Counted from the first letter of the stretch, positions 1 through 5,935 are shown. The stretch: 9,310 bases of DNA from Gammaproteobacteria bacterium (GCA_030426065.1 JAUHZH010000054.1:1-9310); one strand, 5' to 3'. Notes: a model not told the origin generated them from the letters alone. Translations and numbers: made by a program.

Positions 1-210
1 ATGGATTATTACATGCCGTTGTTCATGATCAAATCGATCAAGCCGAAATCAGAGCAACACAGTGAAGTGACATTGGTAACCGGTGAACAACTCAACATGT
101 ATGATTCAGCCAGTTTTACGACAGAAAATCTGGGCTTGTTAATCACACAAGGAGGGAACACCCATTACATGTCTTGGGAAGAGGTTGAAGAGATCACATT
201 CAATCACTGA
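1..210 (+). CDS. Hypothetical protein, probably the C-terminal part of a longer gene cut by the window edge
   Basis: The frame is open from the first base to a TGA at 208-210. An ATG lies at base 1, but whether it is the start or an internal Met cannot be judged because no upstream sequence is visible. The 69 residues have no signal peptide or membrane segment. The second half reads as a run of short beta strands (VTLVTGEQLNMY, then LGLLITQGG, then HYMSWEEVEEITF). This is the pattern of a small domain, often at protein C-termini, in which a 'T-L-x-x-G-x-x-L' strand is followed by 'G-I/L-x-I' and a 'W-E-x-V-x-x-I/V-x-F' ending. That resemblance is from memory and names no function. A GC-rich hairpin follows directly downstream. 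The reading frame is likely real; its function is unknown. Confidence 0.55.
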   Translation: MDYYMPLFMIKSIKPKSEQHSEVTLVTGEQLNMYDSASFTTENLGLLITQGGNTHYMSWEEVEEITFNH

Positions 211-220
211 TAAAACGAAG

Positions 221-251
221 CCGGGTGCGGGTTGACCCAACACCGACCCGG
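221..251 (+). terminator. GC-rich hairpin after the first gene, possible terminator
   Basis: CCGGGT at 221-226 pairs with ACCCGG at 246-251. After a one-base bulge (G227), CGG at 228-230 pairs with CCG at 243-245, giving about nine GC-rich pairs around a 12-base loop. It begins 10 bases after the stop codon, where a terminator would be expected. No T-tract follows, so intrinsic termination is uncertain. Confidence 0.4.
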
Positions 252-312
252 TGCTTGATGGGGTGTTTGTGCAGAATCATCAAATCCAACAATCCGCTGC
301 TGACATTTGGGT

Positions 313-318
313 TATAAT
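313..318 (+). promoter_or_regulatory. -10 element for the 350-1572 operon
   Basis: A perfect TATAAT lies at 313-318, 31 bases before the ATG at 350, predicting a transcript start near 325 and a short leader of about 25 bases. No good -35 hexamer is seen at 16-18 bases upstream (around 289-296). The promoter may therefore need an activator, or the match may be fortuitous. A strong Shine-Dalgarno AAAGGA follows at 337-342. Confidence 0.5.
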
Positions 319-349
319 CATTTGACTTTTTCAAAAAAAGGATAACATT

Positions 350-607
350 ATGGGAATCGAAGTCATTTTGATTTTGTTGGTGGTCGGTGCCGTAGCTGGC
401 TGGCTGGCAGGAATTTTGGTCAAAGGCAAAAGTTTTGGATTGGTGGTTGATATCATCATTGGCATTGCCGGTGCGTTTGTCGGTAAATACGTGATGGGAG
501 TTTTGGGCGTTTCTATAGCCGGTGGCATCCTGGGTGCCATCATAAACGCAACCATCGGTGCCGTTATCCTGCTGTTGATTGCCCGAATAATCAAGAAAAT
601 AGGCTGA
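350..607 (+). CDS. GlsB/YeaQ/YmgE family stress-associated membrane protein (transglycosylase-associated protein family)
   Basis: This 85-residue protein is almost wholly hydrophobic, with three predicted membrane segments at about residues 3-22, 33-51 and 58-80 and a basic tail (IIKKIG). The family signature is clear: GWLAG at 17-21 just inside the first segment, a short loop with KGKSFG, then the Gly-rich IIGIAGAFVG at 36-45. Length matches the family (about 80-85 residues). Members are small inner-membrane proteins linked to envelope or acid stress; their biochemical role is not established, and the 'transglycosylase-associated' label is historical. The start is supported by AAAGGA at 337-342, seven bases upstream. 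The next gene begins two bases after this stop, so the two are almost surely co-transcribed and translationally coupled. Confidence 0.9.
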   Translation: MGIEVILILLVVGAVAGWLAGILVKGKSFGLVVDIIIGIAGAFVGKYVMGVLGVSIAGGILGAIINATIGAVILLLIARIIKKIG

Positions 608-609
608 CC

Positions 610-1572
610 ATGCTCATCGTCACTAACCGGAACATTCGGAAGACGCATTTGAATGGATTGGTTGGTGATGATCAGGTTTTTGGTGAATCCATCAATGACA
701 AAGGGCCCTCTGAAATTCGTTTGGCTTGGGCTAACAGAGATCAAAATGGTTGGCTGATCGATTTAATCCCTGAGCCCGATGCGCTAACAGCTGACAACCT
801 CCCTTCCAAAAATGTGTTCATTCAACTCAGGGAATCCTTGCAGTCCCGTTGCCAAAATTGCCTGTTCTTTATCCATGGGTTCAACCAAAGCTTTGTCGAA
901 AGTATGGAAAAAGCACATGCCATAGAAACCCTATATGGTGTTGAAGTGGTGTTGTTTTCATGGCCATCCAACGCCGGAGGATTCGCCACCCAAGAATACC
1001 GATTGGCCAAAAGAGCGGCCATGGCATCGGCGACGGCATTGGATGCCACCATCACCAAGTTGGCAGGGTACCTGACCGGTGACTTTGATCGACGAACATT
1101 GCAAAGCTGTCGAGTCAAAGTGTCATTGATGGCTTATAGTTTGGGTAACTTGATGTTCAAGAACTACATACAGAACGCTGAATTTGAGCCCGAAAGCAAT
1201 GTCTTTGAAAATGTGATTCTGTGTCAGGCCGATGTCGACAACAAGGGCCATGCCCGTTGGGTTGATCAAATCCACATTGGCAAAAGGGTATACATCACCA
1301 TCAATGAAAACGATTGGGTGCTGAAATGGTCAGATGCCAATTTTCAGCGCAACCGTTTGGGCCGCACCGCGCAACAGTTGAACGCCCAAAAAGCTTTCTA
1401 TGTGGACTTCACCGATGCACCTGGGGTTGAAAGAAAACATGGTTTGTTTTATTTAGAAAGTAACGAAACGGTCCGTGTTTTTTTCAACGCCGCCATCAAT
1501 GGTGATCGAGCAGAATCAGTTGATGGATTGGTTTATGATTCTGCAAATAATGCCCACCGCATTGAGGTATGA
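610..1572 (+). CDS. Alpha/beta hydrolase, DUF900-like
   Basis: This is a 320-residue predicted serine hydrolase without signal peptide or membrane segment, hence cytoplasmic. The fold markers appear in order: an oxyanion-region motif FIHGFNQSF (HG at 89-90), a strand ending in FSWPS at 116-120, the nucleophile elbow MAYSLGN at 174-180 with Ser177 as likely nucleophile, a candidate acid in QADVDN (Asp208 or Asp210), and a candidate catalytic His277 in RKHGLFYL. The elbow is A-Y-S-L-G rather than G-x-S-x-G, which is common in DUF900-type proteins. The N-terminal MLIVTNRNI also fits that family. The substrate is unknown. The ATG lies two bases after the upstream stop with a weak AGG at 601-603, indicating translational coupling to the small membrane protein. 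Whether the hydrolase acts at the membrane with that protein is inference. The hydrolase call is firm; the DUF900 label is from motif memory. Confidence 0.87.
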   Translation: MLIVTNRNIRKTHLNGLVGDDQVFGESINDKGPSEIRLAWANRDQNGWLIDLIPEPDALTADNLPSKNVFIQLRESLQSRCQNCLFFIHGFNQSFVESMEKAHAIETLYGVEVVLFSWPSNAGGFATQEYRLAKRAAMASATALDATITKLAGYLTGDFDRRTLQSCRVKVSLMAYSLGNLMFKNYIQNAEFEPESNVFENVILCQADVDNKGHARWVDQIHIGKRVYITINENDWVLKWSDANFQRNRLGRTAQQLNAQKAFYVDFTDAPGVERKHGLFYLESNETVRVFFNAAINGDRAESVDGLVYDSANNAHRIEV

Positions 1573-1586
1573 GTATTGACCCAAAA

Positions 1587-1631
1587 CGTCATTTTTTCAA
1601 TCATTCCAAAAATCTGATTGCAAAAAAGACG
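1587..1631. repeat. Imperfect 17-bp inverted repeat after the hydrolase gene
   Basis: The left arm at 1587-1603 and right arm at 1615-1631 match at 15 of 17 positions when one is reverse-complemented, around an 11-base loop (1604-1614). It begins 15 bases after the hydrolase stop. The middle of the stem is an A/T run and both ends contain GC pairs. No T-tract follows the right arm (next bases are aaaggggctg). It could act as a terminator or 3' stabilising stem-loop. Confidence 0.45.
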
Positions 1632-1671
1632 AAAGGGGCTGTATTTGTTGAGATTAATTGATTTTTGGCCG

Positions 1672-1701
1672 TTGAATGGTTAACTTATAAGGACAGATAT
1701 T
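1672..1701 (+). promoter_or_regulatory. Weak candidate promoter upstream of the TonB-like gene
   Basis: TTGAAT at 1672-1677 (4 of 6 to the -35 consensus) and GATATT at 1696-1701 (4 of 6 to the -10 consensus) are spaced by 18 bases. The predicted start lies about 15-20 bases before the ATG at 1727. Two copies of the palindrome GTTAAC lie at 1679-1684 and 1713-1718, on either side of the -10 candidate. No clear Shine-Dalgarno is seen before the ATG. Confidence 0.25.
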
Positions 1702-1726
1702 GAGAACCCTTAGTTAACACAGCGTC

Positions 1727-2359
1727 ATGAACCCACACCTCTTCTTGCTGATGTTGCTGCTCATTCCTCAATGGTCGTGGGCACAAGCATCAGATGAAAA
1801 ACAAAAACCCAGTTGGTCGCAAGGCTTGCCTGAGCGCACAAAAGCACCCACCACACAACCTGACATGATCGACATCAAAGACCCCAGTGCAGCAGCAAAT
1901 GATGATTTGCGCCCTGAAATGGACCTCGAAACAGACATGTCAGATTTCGATTTGGGTATGGATCTACCGAAGGCCAAGCCACCCGTCACAGAACCAATTG
2001 AAGCAGTTGAACCTGTTGACACTACTGAACCACAACAAGTTGTGGTTGCTGAACCTGAAGTCAAAGTGGCTTTGCCTGAGCCAGCATTGTCAGACCCAGA
2101 TGAATACAATTGGCGTGTGATCGAGTCTCACCCCATCGTCATTCCCAGAACCTATTTTTATGACAAAGACAGTGTCAAAGTCAAAGTGACCATCAACCCA
2201 GAGGGTGAAGTGGTTCGGGTCAAAGGCAGCAGTCGCAACTTGAGTCAATCGGTGGTGTTTTCAGTGCAAAAACAATTGAAAAACTGGCGTTTTGACCCAC
2301 CTGCCAACCACGGCATCACCTCCAGCATCTCTAAAGTACACGTCTTACCTGTGGAGTAA
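1727..2359 (+). CDS. Exported protein with Pro/Glu-rich linker and TonB-like C-terminal domain
   Basis: The 210-residue product has three parts. Residues 1-21 form a signal peptide (hydrophobic LFLLMLLLI, likely cleavage after AQA at 19-21). Residues about 22-125 are a low-complexity acidic linker rich in Pro, Glu, Asp and Val with repeated E-P steps (90, 95, 101, 109, 118). Residues about 126-210 match the TonB C-terminal fold: strand VKVKVTINPEGEVVRVKGSS, a helix with VVFSVQKQLKNW, then WRFDPP at 187-192. In classical TonB this domain touches outer-membrane receptors and the N-terminal helix stays in the inner membrane with ExbB/ExbD. Here the N-terminus looks cleavable and lacks basic residues, and no exbB/exbD genes are nearby, so a TonB energy-transducing role is doubtful. 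The start was chosen because the signal peptide begins there; no clear Shine-Dalgarno is visible. It converges on the regulator gene at 2393-4408. Confidence 0.8.
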   Translation: MNPHLFLLMLLLIPQWSWAQASDEKQKPSWSQGLPERTKAPTTQPDMIDIKDPSAAANDDLRPEMDLETDMSDFDLGMDLPKAKPPVTEPIEAVEPVDTTEPQQVVVAEPEVKVALPEPALSDPDEYNWRVIESHPIVIPRTYFYDKDSVKVKVTINPEGEVVRVKGSSRNLSQSVVFSVQKQLKNWRFDPPANHGITSSISKVHVLPVE

Positions 2360-2363
2360 GTCT

Positions 2364-2392
2364 ACGTTGGCCATCGAGTTGATGGCCAACGT
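2364..2392. terminator. Perfect 12-bp hairpin between convergent genes, likely bidirectional terminator
   Basis: ACGTTGGCCATC at 2364-2375 and GATGGCCAACGT at 2381-2392 are exact reverse complements around a 5-base loop (gagtt). The hairpin starts five bases after the plus-strand stop and directly abuts the minus-strand stop codon at 2393-2395. Position and strength indicate transcription termination for both genes. Neither flank has a T-tract, so the mechanism is uncertain. Confidence 0.7.
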
Positions 2393-4408
2393 TCATAGCC
2401 CCTGTTTGGTGTCCCGATGTATCATGATGTCAGCATCGGGCGGTTCTGAATCAACAAGCAAAACCGACTGGAGGTTAGGGTGGATGCTGAATGTGCCACC
2501 CACACCATTGGGGTGCAATTTGGAAAATGACTGTGAGGTCTGGTTTTGTGGGTTGAATTGCCAGATGCCATAAAGGCTGTGATCAATGTAATAGACATGT
2601 GGTGATCGGAATTGCCACTGTCCCATCTTGATCGATCCATCGTCATTCATGAAAGGGCGACTGGTCCCCGATGACAGACAATGTTCCCACAAAGTGTTGT
2701 TGTGTTTTTGACTGAAAAGCAGACAGTCTTTTGAAATGGGTTGGTAATGGTCCACCTGTCTGATTTGCTGGGTTTCTTTTTCTGACTGAATGATCAGATC
2801 CAACTGCTGTTCATCGTTTTTCAACAAGTAATACCATTGTCCAAACTGGTGTTGGGCCAAGATGGCGGCTGGTAATGACTGGATTCGATTGACTTGTTGT
2901 GTCGATGCTTCCCAAACCACGTTGAACAAACCTTCTTGAGCGCTGTTGGCTGAAACAAAAATGGCTTGTCCATCATGACGCCAAATCGGGCGAGTGAGTT
3001 TGGCGCCTGGGACACTGATCAATTTTTCATCCCGGCCCGTGGTTAAATCATAACGCCAAATCGAACCCACATCTTCTCTGTTGCTGGAATAAACGAACTG
3101 TCGACCATCTGGGGAGTGGACAGGGAAGTTGTCATAGCGGTTGGATTGTATGATTTGTTGGGCTTGTTCGGATCCCGCATCAGCCAGCCAAATGTTGGCT
3201 TCGTAATTGACCTGTTGGTAAGTCATGATGGACTTGTCCTGGCTGAATGAGGGGTGTTGTCCTCCGATGGCTGCCAATGATTTCGGCGCTTTGTCTTTGG
3301 TGTTGATGAACCACAACGAGCGGTACCCTGAGCGGTCAGAATCAAAGATCAAATGTGAGTTGTCATACCATGCCAGGCTGCTGATGTAATGGTATCCCTC
3401 GGTGATGGGTTGGCTCTTTTGTGAAGCCAAATCCAACACCCAAATGTTACGGGTCACTTCATCGCCTCGGGTGAAGGCCAACTGCTTGCCATCATCACTG
3501 AGGGAAGGCGCCGTGTCAACCAACGTGGCTTGGTCATTGTTTGTCAGCCACTGCGATGTTTGGGTCTCGAGGTCATGGGATTTGATGCGAACGGTGTTGT
3601 TTGCGTCCACTGCTGAATAGTACAAGTGGTTGTTGGCCGCAGAGTGGTTCAATGCGCGGGATTCAAACTCTGGGTGACATGCATCCACTTCTAGCCATGT
3701 TTGATTGTCTAAATGATGAACCCACACGCTGCATCGGTTTTGATGGACCTTTTGCAATGCAATGGTTTGATCATCAATCCATGTCGGCGACAACAAGTGG
3801 TGTGCGGCAACGGTGATTTCCTTGTGTCTTTGAGAGTTGGTTAAATCATCAATCCTGATGGTGCTCATGCCTACTTGGAAAATCACATAGGCGATGAATT
3901 GACCTTCAGGAGACACTTGGCTGTGCTGTTCCCTTTCAGCGGTTGCAGTGAATTTCTTGGCATGGTTCAACTGTTTCAAAAGGGGTTCAGACACATCAGT
4001 TTGAAGCGCCAGTATGAGCAAAGCAAACAATGAAAGCACCACGGTCGCTACAGAGACCTGCCACATGCGGCATTTCCTTTGAACCGCCATGTTCTCGACG
4101 GGGGCGATCAATTGGTAGCCTTTTTTGGGTATGGTTTTGATGTAATGAGGGGCACTGGCACGTTCGCCCAACATTTTTCTGATTTCAGCGATCAACCTGG
4201 AGATGGCATCTTCATTGACCACCCTGTCAGGCCACAATGCCTCAGTGATGGCATCACGGTCGACCACTTCGGGCGCATGGGTGATCAACAGTTGCAGCAG
4301 TTGCCGCTGTTGGGGGTTGAGTTGGTGGCGGGTGTTGTTGTTGACCAATTCACCACTGTTACCGTCATAACGCCAATCCTTGATGACGAACTTTCCTGTT
4401 GCATTCAT
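2393..4408 (-). CDS. CadC/ToxR-like one-component regulator: winged helix, membrane segment, TolB-like WD40 propeller
   Basis: This is a 671-residue membrane-bound transcription factor. Residues about 7-102 are an OmpR/CadC-type winged-helix DNA-binding domain: the helix LNPQQRQLLQLLITHAPEVV, then ALWPDRVVNEDAISRLIAEIRKML with the recognition helix, then the wing ending KTIPKKGYQLIAP. A single membrane helix follows at about 117-136, placing the rest in the periplasm. Residues about 155-665 hold TolB-like PD40 blades, seen as repeated 'S-x-D-G-x-x-I/L-A/V-Y/F' units (SPEGQFIAYV, LSDDGKQLAFTR, SPDGRQFVYSSN, RHDGQAIFVSAN). Four periplasmic Cys lie at 226, 244, 562 and 577. In CadC/ToxR relatives the periplasmic domain senses a signal and the winged helix acts directly on promoters; the ligand here is unknown. 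The ATG is the only in-frame one after an upstream TAA; no clear Shine-Dalgarno precedes it. The gene is divergent from 4499-5833. Confidence 0.92.
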   Translation of the reverse strand: MNATGKFVIKDWRYDGNSGELVNNNTRHQLNPQQRQLLQLLITHAPEVVDRDAITEALWPDRVVNEDAISRLIAEIRKMLGERASAPHYIKTIPKKGYQLIAPVENMAVQRKCRMWQVSVATVVLSLFALLILALQTDVSEPLLKQLNHAKKFTATAEREQHSQVSPEGQFIAYVIFQVGMSTIRIDDLTNSQRHKEITVAAHHLLSPTWIDDQTIALQKVHQNRCSVWVHHLDNQTWLEVDACHPEFESRALNHSAANNHLYYSAVDANNTVRIKSHDLETQTSQWLTNNDQATLVDTAPSLSDDGKQLAFTRGDEVTRNIWVLDLASQKSQPITEGYHYISSLAWYDNSHLIFDSDRSGYRSLWFINTKDKAPKSLAAIGGQHPSFSQDKSIMTYQQVNYEANIWLADAGSEQAQQIIQSNRYDNFPVHSPDGRQFVYSSNREDVGSIWRYDLTTGRDEKLISVPGAKLTRPIWRHDGQAIFVSANSAQEGLFNVVWEASTQQVNRIQSLPAAILAQHQFGQWYYLLKNDEQQLDLIIQSEKETQQIRQVDHYQPISKDCLLFSQKHNNTLWEHCLSSGTSRPFMNDDGSIKMGQWQFRSPHVYYIDHSLYGIWQFNPQNQTSQSFSKLHPNGVGGTFSIHPNLQSVLLVDSEPPDADIMIHRDTKQGL

Positions 4409-4449
4409 GGGCCAAATTTTACCAAAAAGAAGTTTTCCGAAGGATTTTA

Positions 4450-4480
4450 AAGTGGTGGTTTTTTACCATTTCAGCCACTT
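4450..4480. promoter_or_regulatory. Nested inverted repeat in the divergent promoter, candidate operator
   Basis: AAGTGG at 4450-4455 mirrors CCACTT at 4475-4480, and inside it TGGT at 4456-4459 mirrors ACCA at 4465-4468 around a TTTTT centre. The left arms are contiguous; the right arms are separated by six bases. The dyad occupies about a third of the 90-bp gap between the regulator and the secreted propeller gene, and overlaps both candidate promoters. Its position suits a binding site for the adjacent winged-helix regulator. Confidence 0.4.
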
Positions 4481-4488
4481 ATAACCAA
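4460..4488 (-). promoter_or_regulatory. Candidate promoter for the regulator gene
   Basis: Read on the minus strand, TTGGTT (4488-4483) and TAAAAA (4465-4460) are separated by exactly 17 bases. This predicts a start near 4453 and a leader of about 45 bases to the ATG at 4408. Each hexamer matches consensus only partly. The -10 lies within the inverted repeat. Confidence 0.3.
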
Positions 4489-4494
4489 AGAGGA
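4480..4494 (+). promoter_or_regulatory. TATAAC -10-like element and Shine-Dalgarno of the secreted propeller gene
   Basis: AGAGGA at 4489-4494 sits four bases before the ATG at 4499 and is a convincing ribosome-binding site. TATAAC at 4480-4485 matches the -10 consensus at 5 of 6 positions, but is only 13 bases from the start codon, so using it would give a leader of about seven bases that removes most of the Shine-Dalgarno. The ribosome site is well supported; the promoter element is doubtful. Confidence 0.35.
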
Positions 4495-4498
4495 ATTC

Positions 4499-5833
4499 AT
4501 GAAAACCAAAATTCTGAGCATCGTTTTAATATTTTTATTTTCAAAGGCAGAGGGACAAAACCTGGGAAACAGTGACTGTGATTCACTGTTGTTGGTCAGC
4601 AGTTGGTTCAACAACAACGTCAAAATTTTTGATGGCTGTGACGGCGGTTACATCAGGGATTTGGCAGAAGACAATGTGTTGAGGGGGCCTCAAGCCATGT
4701 TTCAAGATGCCAATGGCGATGTGGTTGTGGTCAGTGAGTCCAACCACAAACTGGTCAAGTTCGATCGAGAAACGTTATCTCAAGCCACAGAAGTGGTTTC
4801 TCCTGGATTAATGAACAACCCCATCACGGTGGCGAAGTTGACGGAAGACCGCTTTTATATGGGCAGTTACTCGGACAACAACATCATCGAAATCGACACC
4901 AACTCATGGCAATCACTCGGAACAGTCTTGCCTGCAAACAACAACAAAGTTCGGGGCATTGATGTTGGTATGGCTTTGGGGCCTGATGGTTCCTTGTATG
5001 TTCCAGGCTATGATTCTGACAGCATTTTAAAGGTCAACCCCCAGACGGGTGCGACATCGCAGTTTGTGCCTTCTGGAAAGTTTGGCATGGATCGGCCCAG
5101 ATCCATACTTTTTGTCAACAACCAAATGCTGGTCACGGTCTATGGTAAGGGCAAGATTTTTGCCTTTGATCTATCAGGCGGTTTGATCAGTGATGATGTG
5201 GTCAGTTTGCCCGGTGCCACTGCTTTGATGAAAGACGGTGAGGGTCATTTTCTGGCTTCCAGCGACAGCATGAACACCATCCGCCGATACAACGCCAATG
5301 ATTTCAGTTTTGAAACGATCGTCAGCAATGGTTCGGGTGGGTTGAGGGGGGCGACCTTTGTCTACCGACTTGAAAAGCATGTGGAACAACTTGAAATAGA
5401 AAACAACCGACAAGCTTGGGTGATTGGTGTTGGCCAGGTCGATGGTGACACCATCACGGTGCCTGAAATGTATGTCTCTGAAGGGGGACAGTTCGGTGAT
5501 CTTTTTGACTCAGATGACATCACCAACAAGGTTTGGGGCGCGGTCACATTCCGTTTCATCGACTGCCACACCGCTGAAATGACCTACCAATCCCATGCGG
5601 TTTACCAAGGCAGCTCATTTGGAAATGGTGGATATCAGGTACAACGGTTGGCACACAATGGTGCGGGATTGGACTGTCAAGATCAAGGCATGGTCAACAC
5701 CACAGACCATGAGTGGAAATCGGGTACTTATTTGGGTTTGGAAAATGCAGGTGAGGGGTTCATGGTTGATGTGGTGAATGGTGATGAGGCCATCGTGACC
5801 TGGTACACCTACCTGCCTTGGGTGGGGGACTGA
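4499..5833 (+). CDS. Secreted NHL/YncE-like beta-propeller protein with a GEGF/WYTY-type C-terminal module
   Basis: The 444-residue product starts with a signal peptide (residues 1 to about 19, ending KAEG). Residues about 26-290 are propeller-like repeats: 'LLVSSWFNNNVKIFD', 'GDVVVVSESNHKLVKFD', 'GSLYVPGYDSDSILKVN', 'GHFLASSDSMNTIRRYN', the pattern of NHL or YncE/SMP-30-like blades. Residues about 300-444 are a second region with QAWVIGVG (305-312), GGQFGDLF (329-336), WGAVTFRFIDC (346-356), GLDC (390-393), then SGTYLG...GEGF (408-421) and VTWYTYLP (433-440). I recall these motifs from exported proteins of Xanthomonadales and Marinicella, usually with the GEGF/WYTY half first; here it comes last and the protein ends straight after it. 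No catalytic residues are evident, so binding or scaffolding is possible. The start is fixed by AGAGGA and the signal peptide. It is divergent from the regulator, which may control it. Confidence 0.78.
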   Translation: MKTKILSIVLIFLFSKAEGQNLGNSDCDSLLLVSSWFNNNVKIFDGCDGGYIRDLAEDNVLRGPQAMFQDANGDVVVVSESNHKLVKFDRETLSQATEVVSPGLMNNPITVAKLTEDRFYMGSYSDNNIIEIDTNSWQSLGTVLPANNNKVRGIDVGMALGPDGSLYVPGYDSDSILKVNPQTGATSQFVPSGKFGMDRPRSILFVNNQMLVTVYGKGKIFAFDLSGGLISDDVVSLPGATALMKDGEGHFLASSDSMNTIRRYNANDFSFETIVSNGSGGLRGATFVYRLEKHVEQLEIENNRQAWVIGVGQVDGDTITVPEMYVSEGGQFGDLFDSDDITNKVWGAVTFRFIDCHTAEMTYQSHAVYQGSSFGNGGYQVQRLAHNGAGLDCQDQGMVNTTDHEWKSGTYLGLENAGEGFMVDVVNGDEAIVTWYTYLPWVGD

Positions 5834-5858
5834 ATACTTCCATCGTGTCCTGAATGGA

Positions 5859-5888
5859 AACCCAGCACCCATGAGTCGGTGCTGGGTT
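5859..5888. terminator. Perfect 11-bp hairpin between convergent genes, likely bidirectional terminator
   Basis: AACCCAGCACC at 5859-5869 pairs exactly with GGTGCTGGGTT at 5878-5888 around an 8-base loop. It lies 25 bases after the propeller gene stop and 47 bases beyond the minus-strand peptidase stop. No T-tract is present on either side, but the position and GC-rich stem support a role in ending both transcripts. Confidence 0.65.
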
Positions 5889-5928
5889 GCTAGTGTAGTG
5901 TCCAAGTACAGGACACTTCACTAGGTTG
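5886..5928. repeat. 35-bp near-perfect palindrome flanked by GTTG direct repeats
   Basis: The arms at 5890-5903 and 5911-5924 are reverse complements at 13 of 14 positions (the outer six bases are CTAGTG and CACTAG) around a 7-base loop at 5904-5910. GTTG occurs directly on each side, at 5886-5889 and 5925-5928, which is what a 4-bp target duplication would look like. It could be a second hairpin of a double terminator, a REP-like element or a mobile-element remnant. No transposase is nearby. Confidence 0.5.
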
Positions 5929-5935
5929 AAGTTGA

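Noticed and set aside
331..744. Minus-strand open frame of 137 codons over the start of the 350-1572 operon
   Set aside because: It lies antisense across two well-supported plus-strand genes, has no recognisable domain, and its composition follows from the reverse of hydrophobic codons.
1887..2120. Alternative-frame open stretch in the Pro/Glu linker of the TonB-like gene
   Set aside because: It arises from low-complexity repeats in the real frame; the in-frame product has a signal peptide and a C-terminal domain.
4079..4450. Plus-strand open frame of 123 codons over the regulator's DNA-binding region
   Set aside because: The opposite strand encodes a clear winged-helix domain; the frame has no ribosome site of note and no domain.
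5805..5923. Frameshift at the G-run near 5821-5828 that might extend the propeller protein
   Set aside because: The +1 frame continues for about 35 codons but gives no QAW/GVG motif or other family pattern and runs into the hairpins, so a simple frameshift does not explain the missing half-module.
5843..5924. IS end, because GTGTCCTG occurs at 5843-5850 and again on the minus strand in the palindrome
   Set aside because: No transposase fragment or matching second terminal repeat is in the window; an eight-base repeat alone is too weak to call an insertion sequence.
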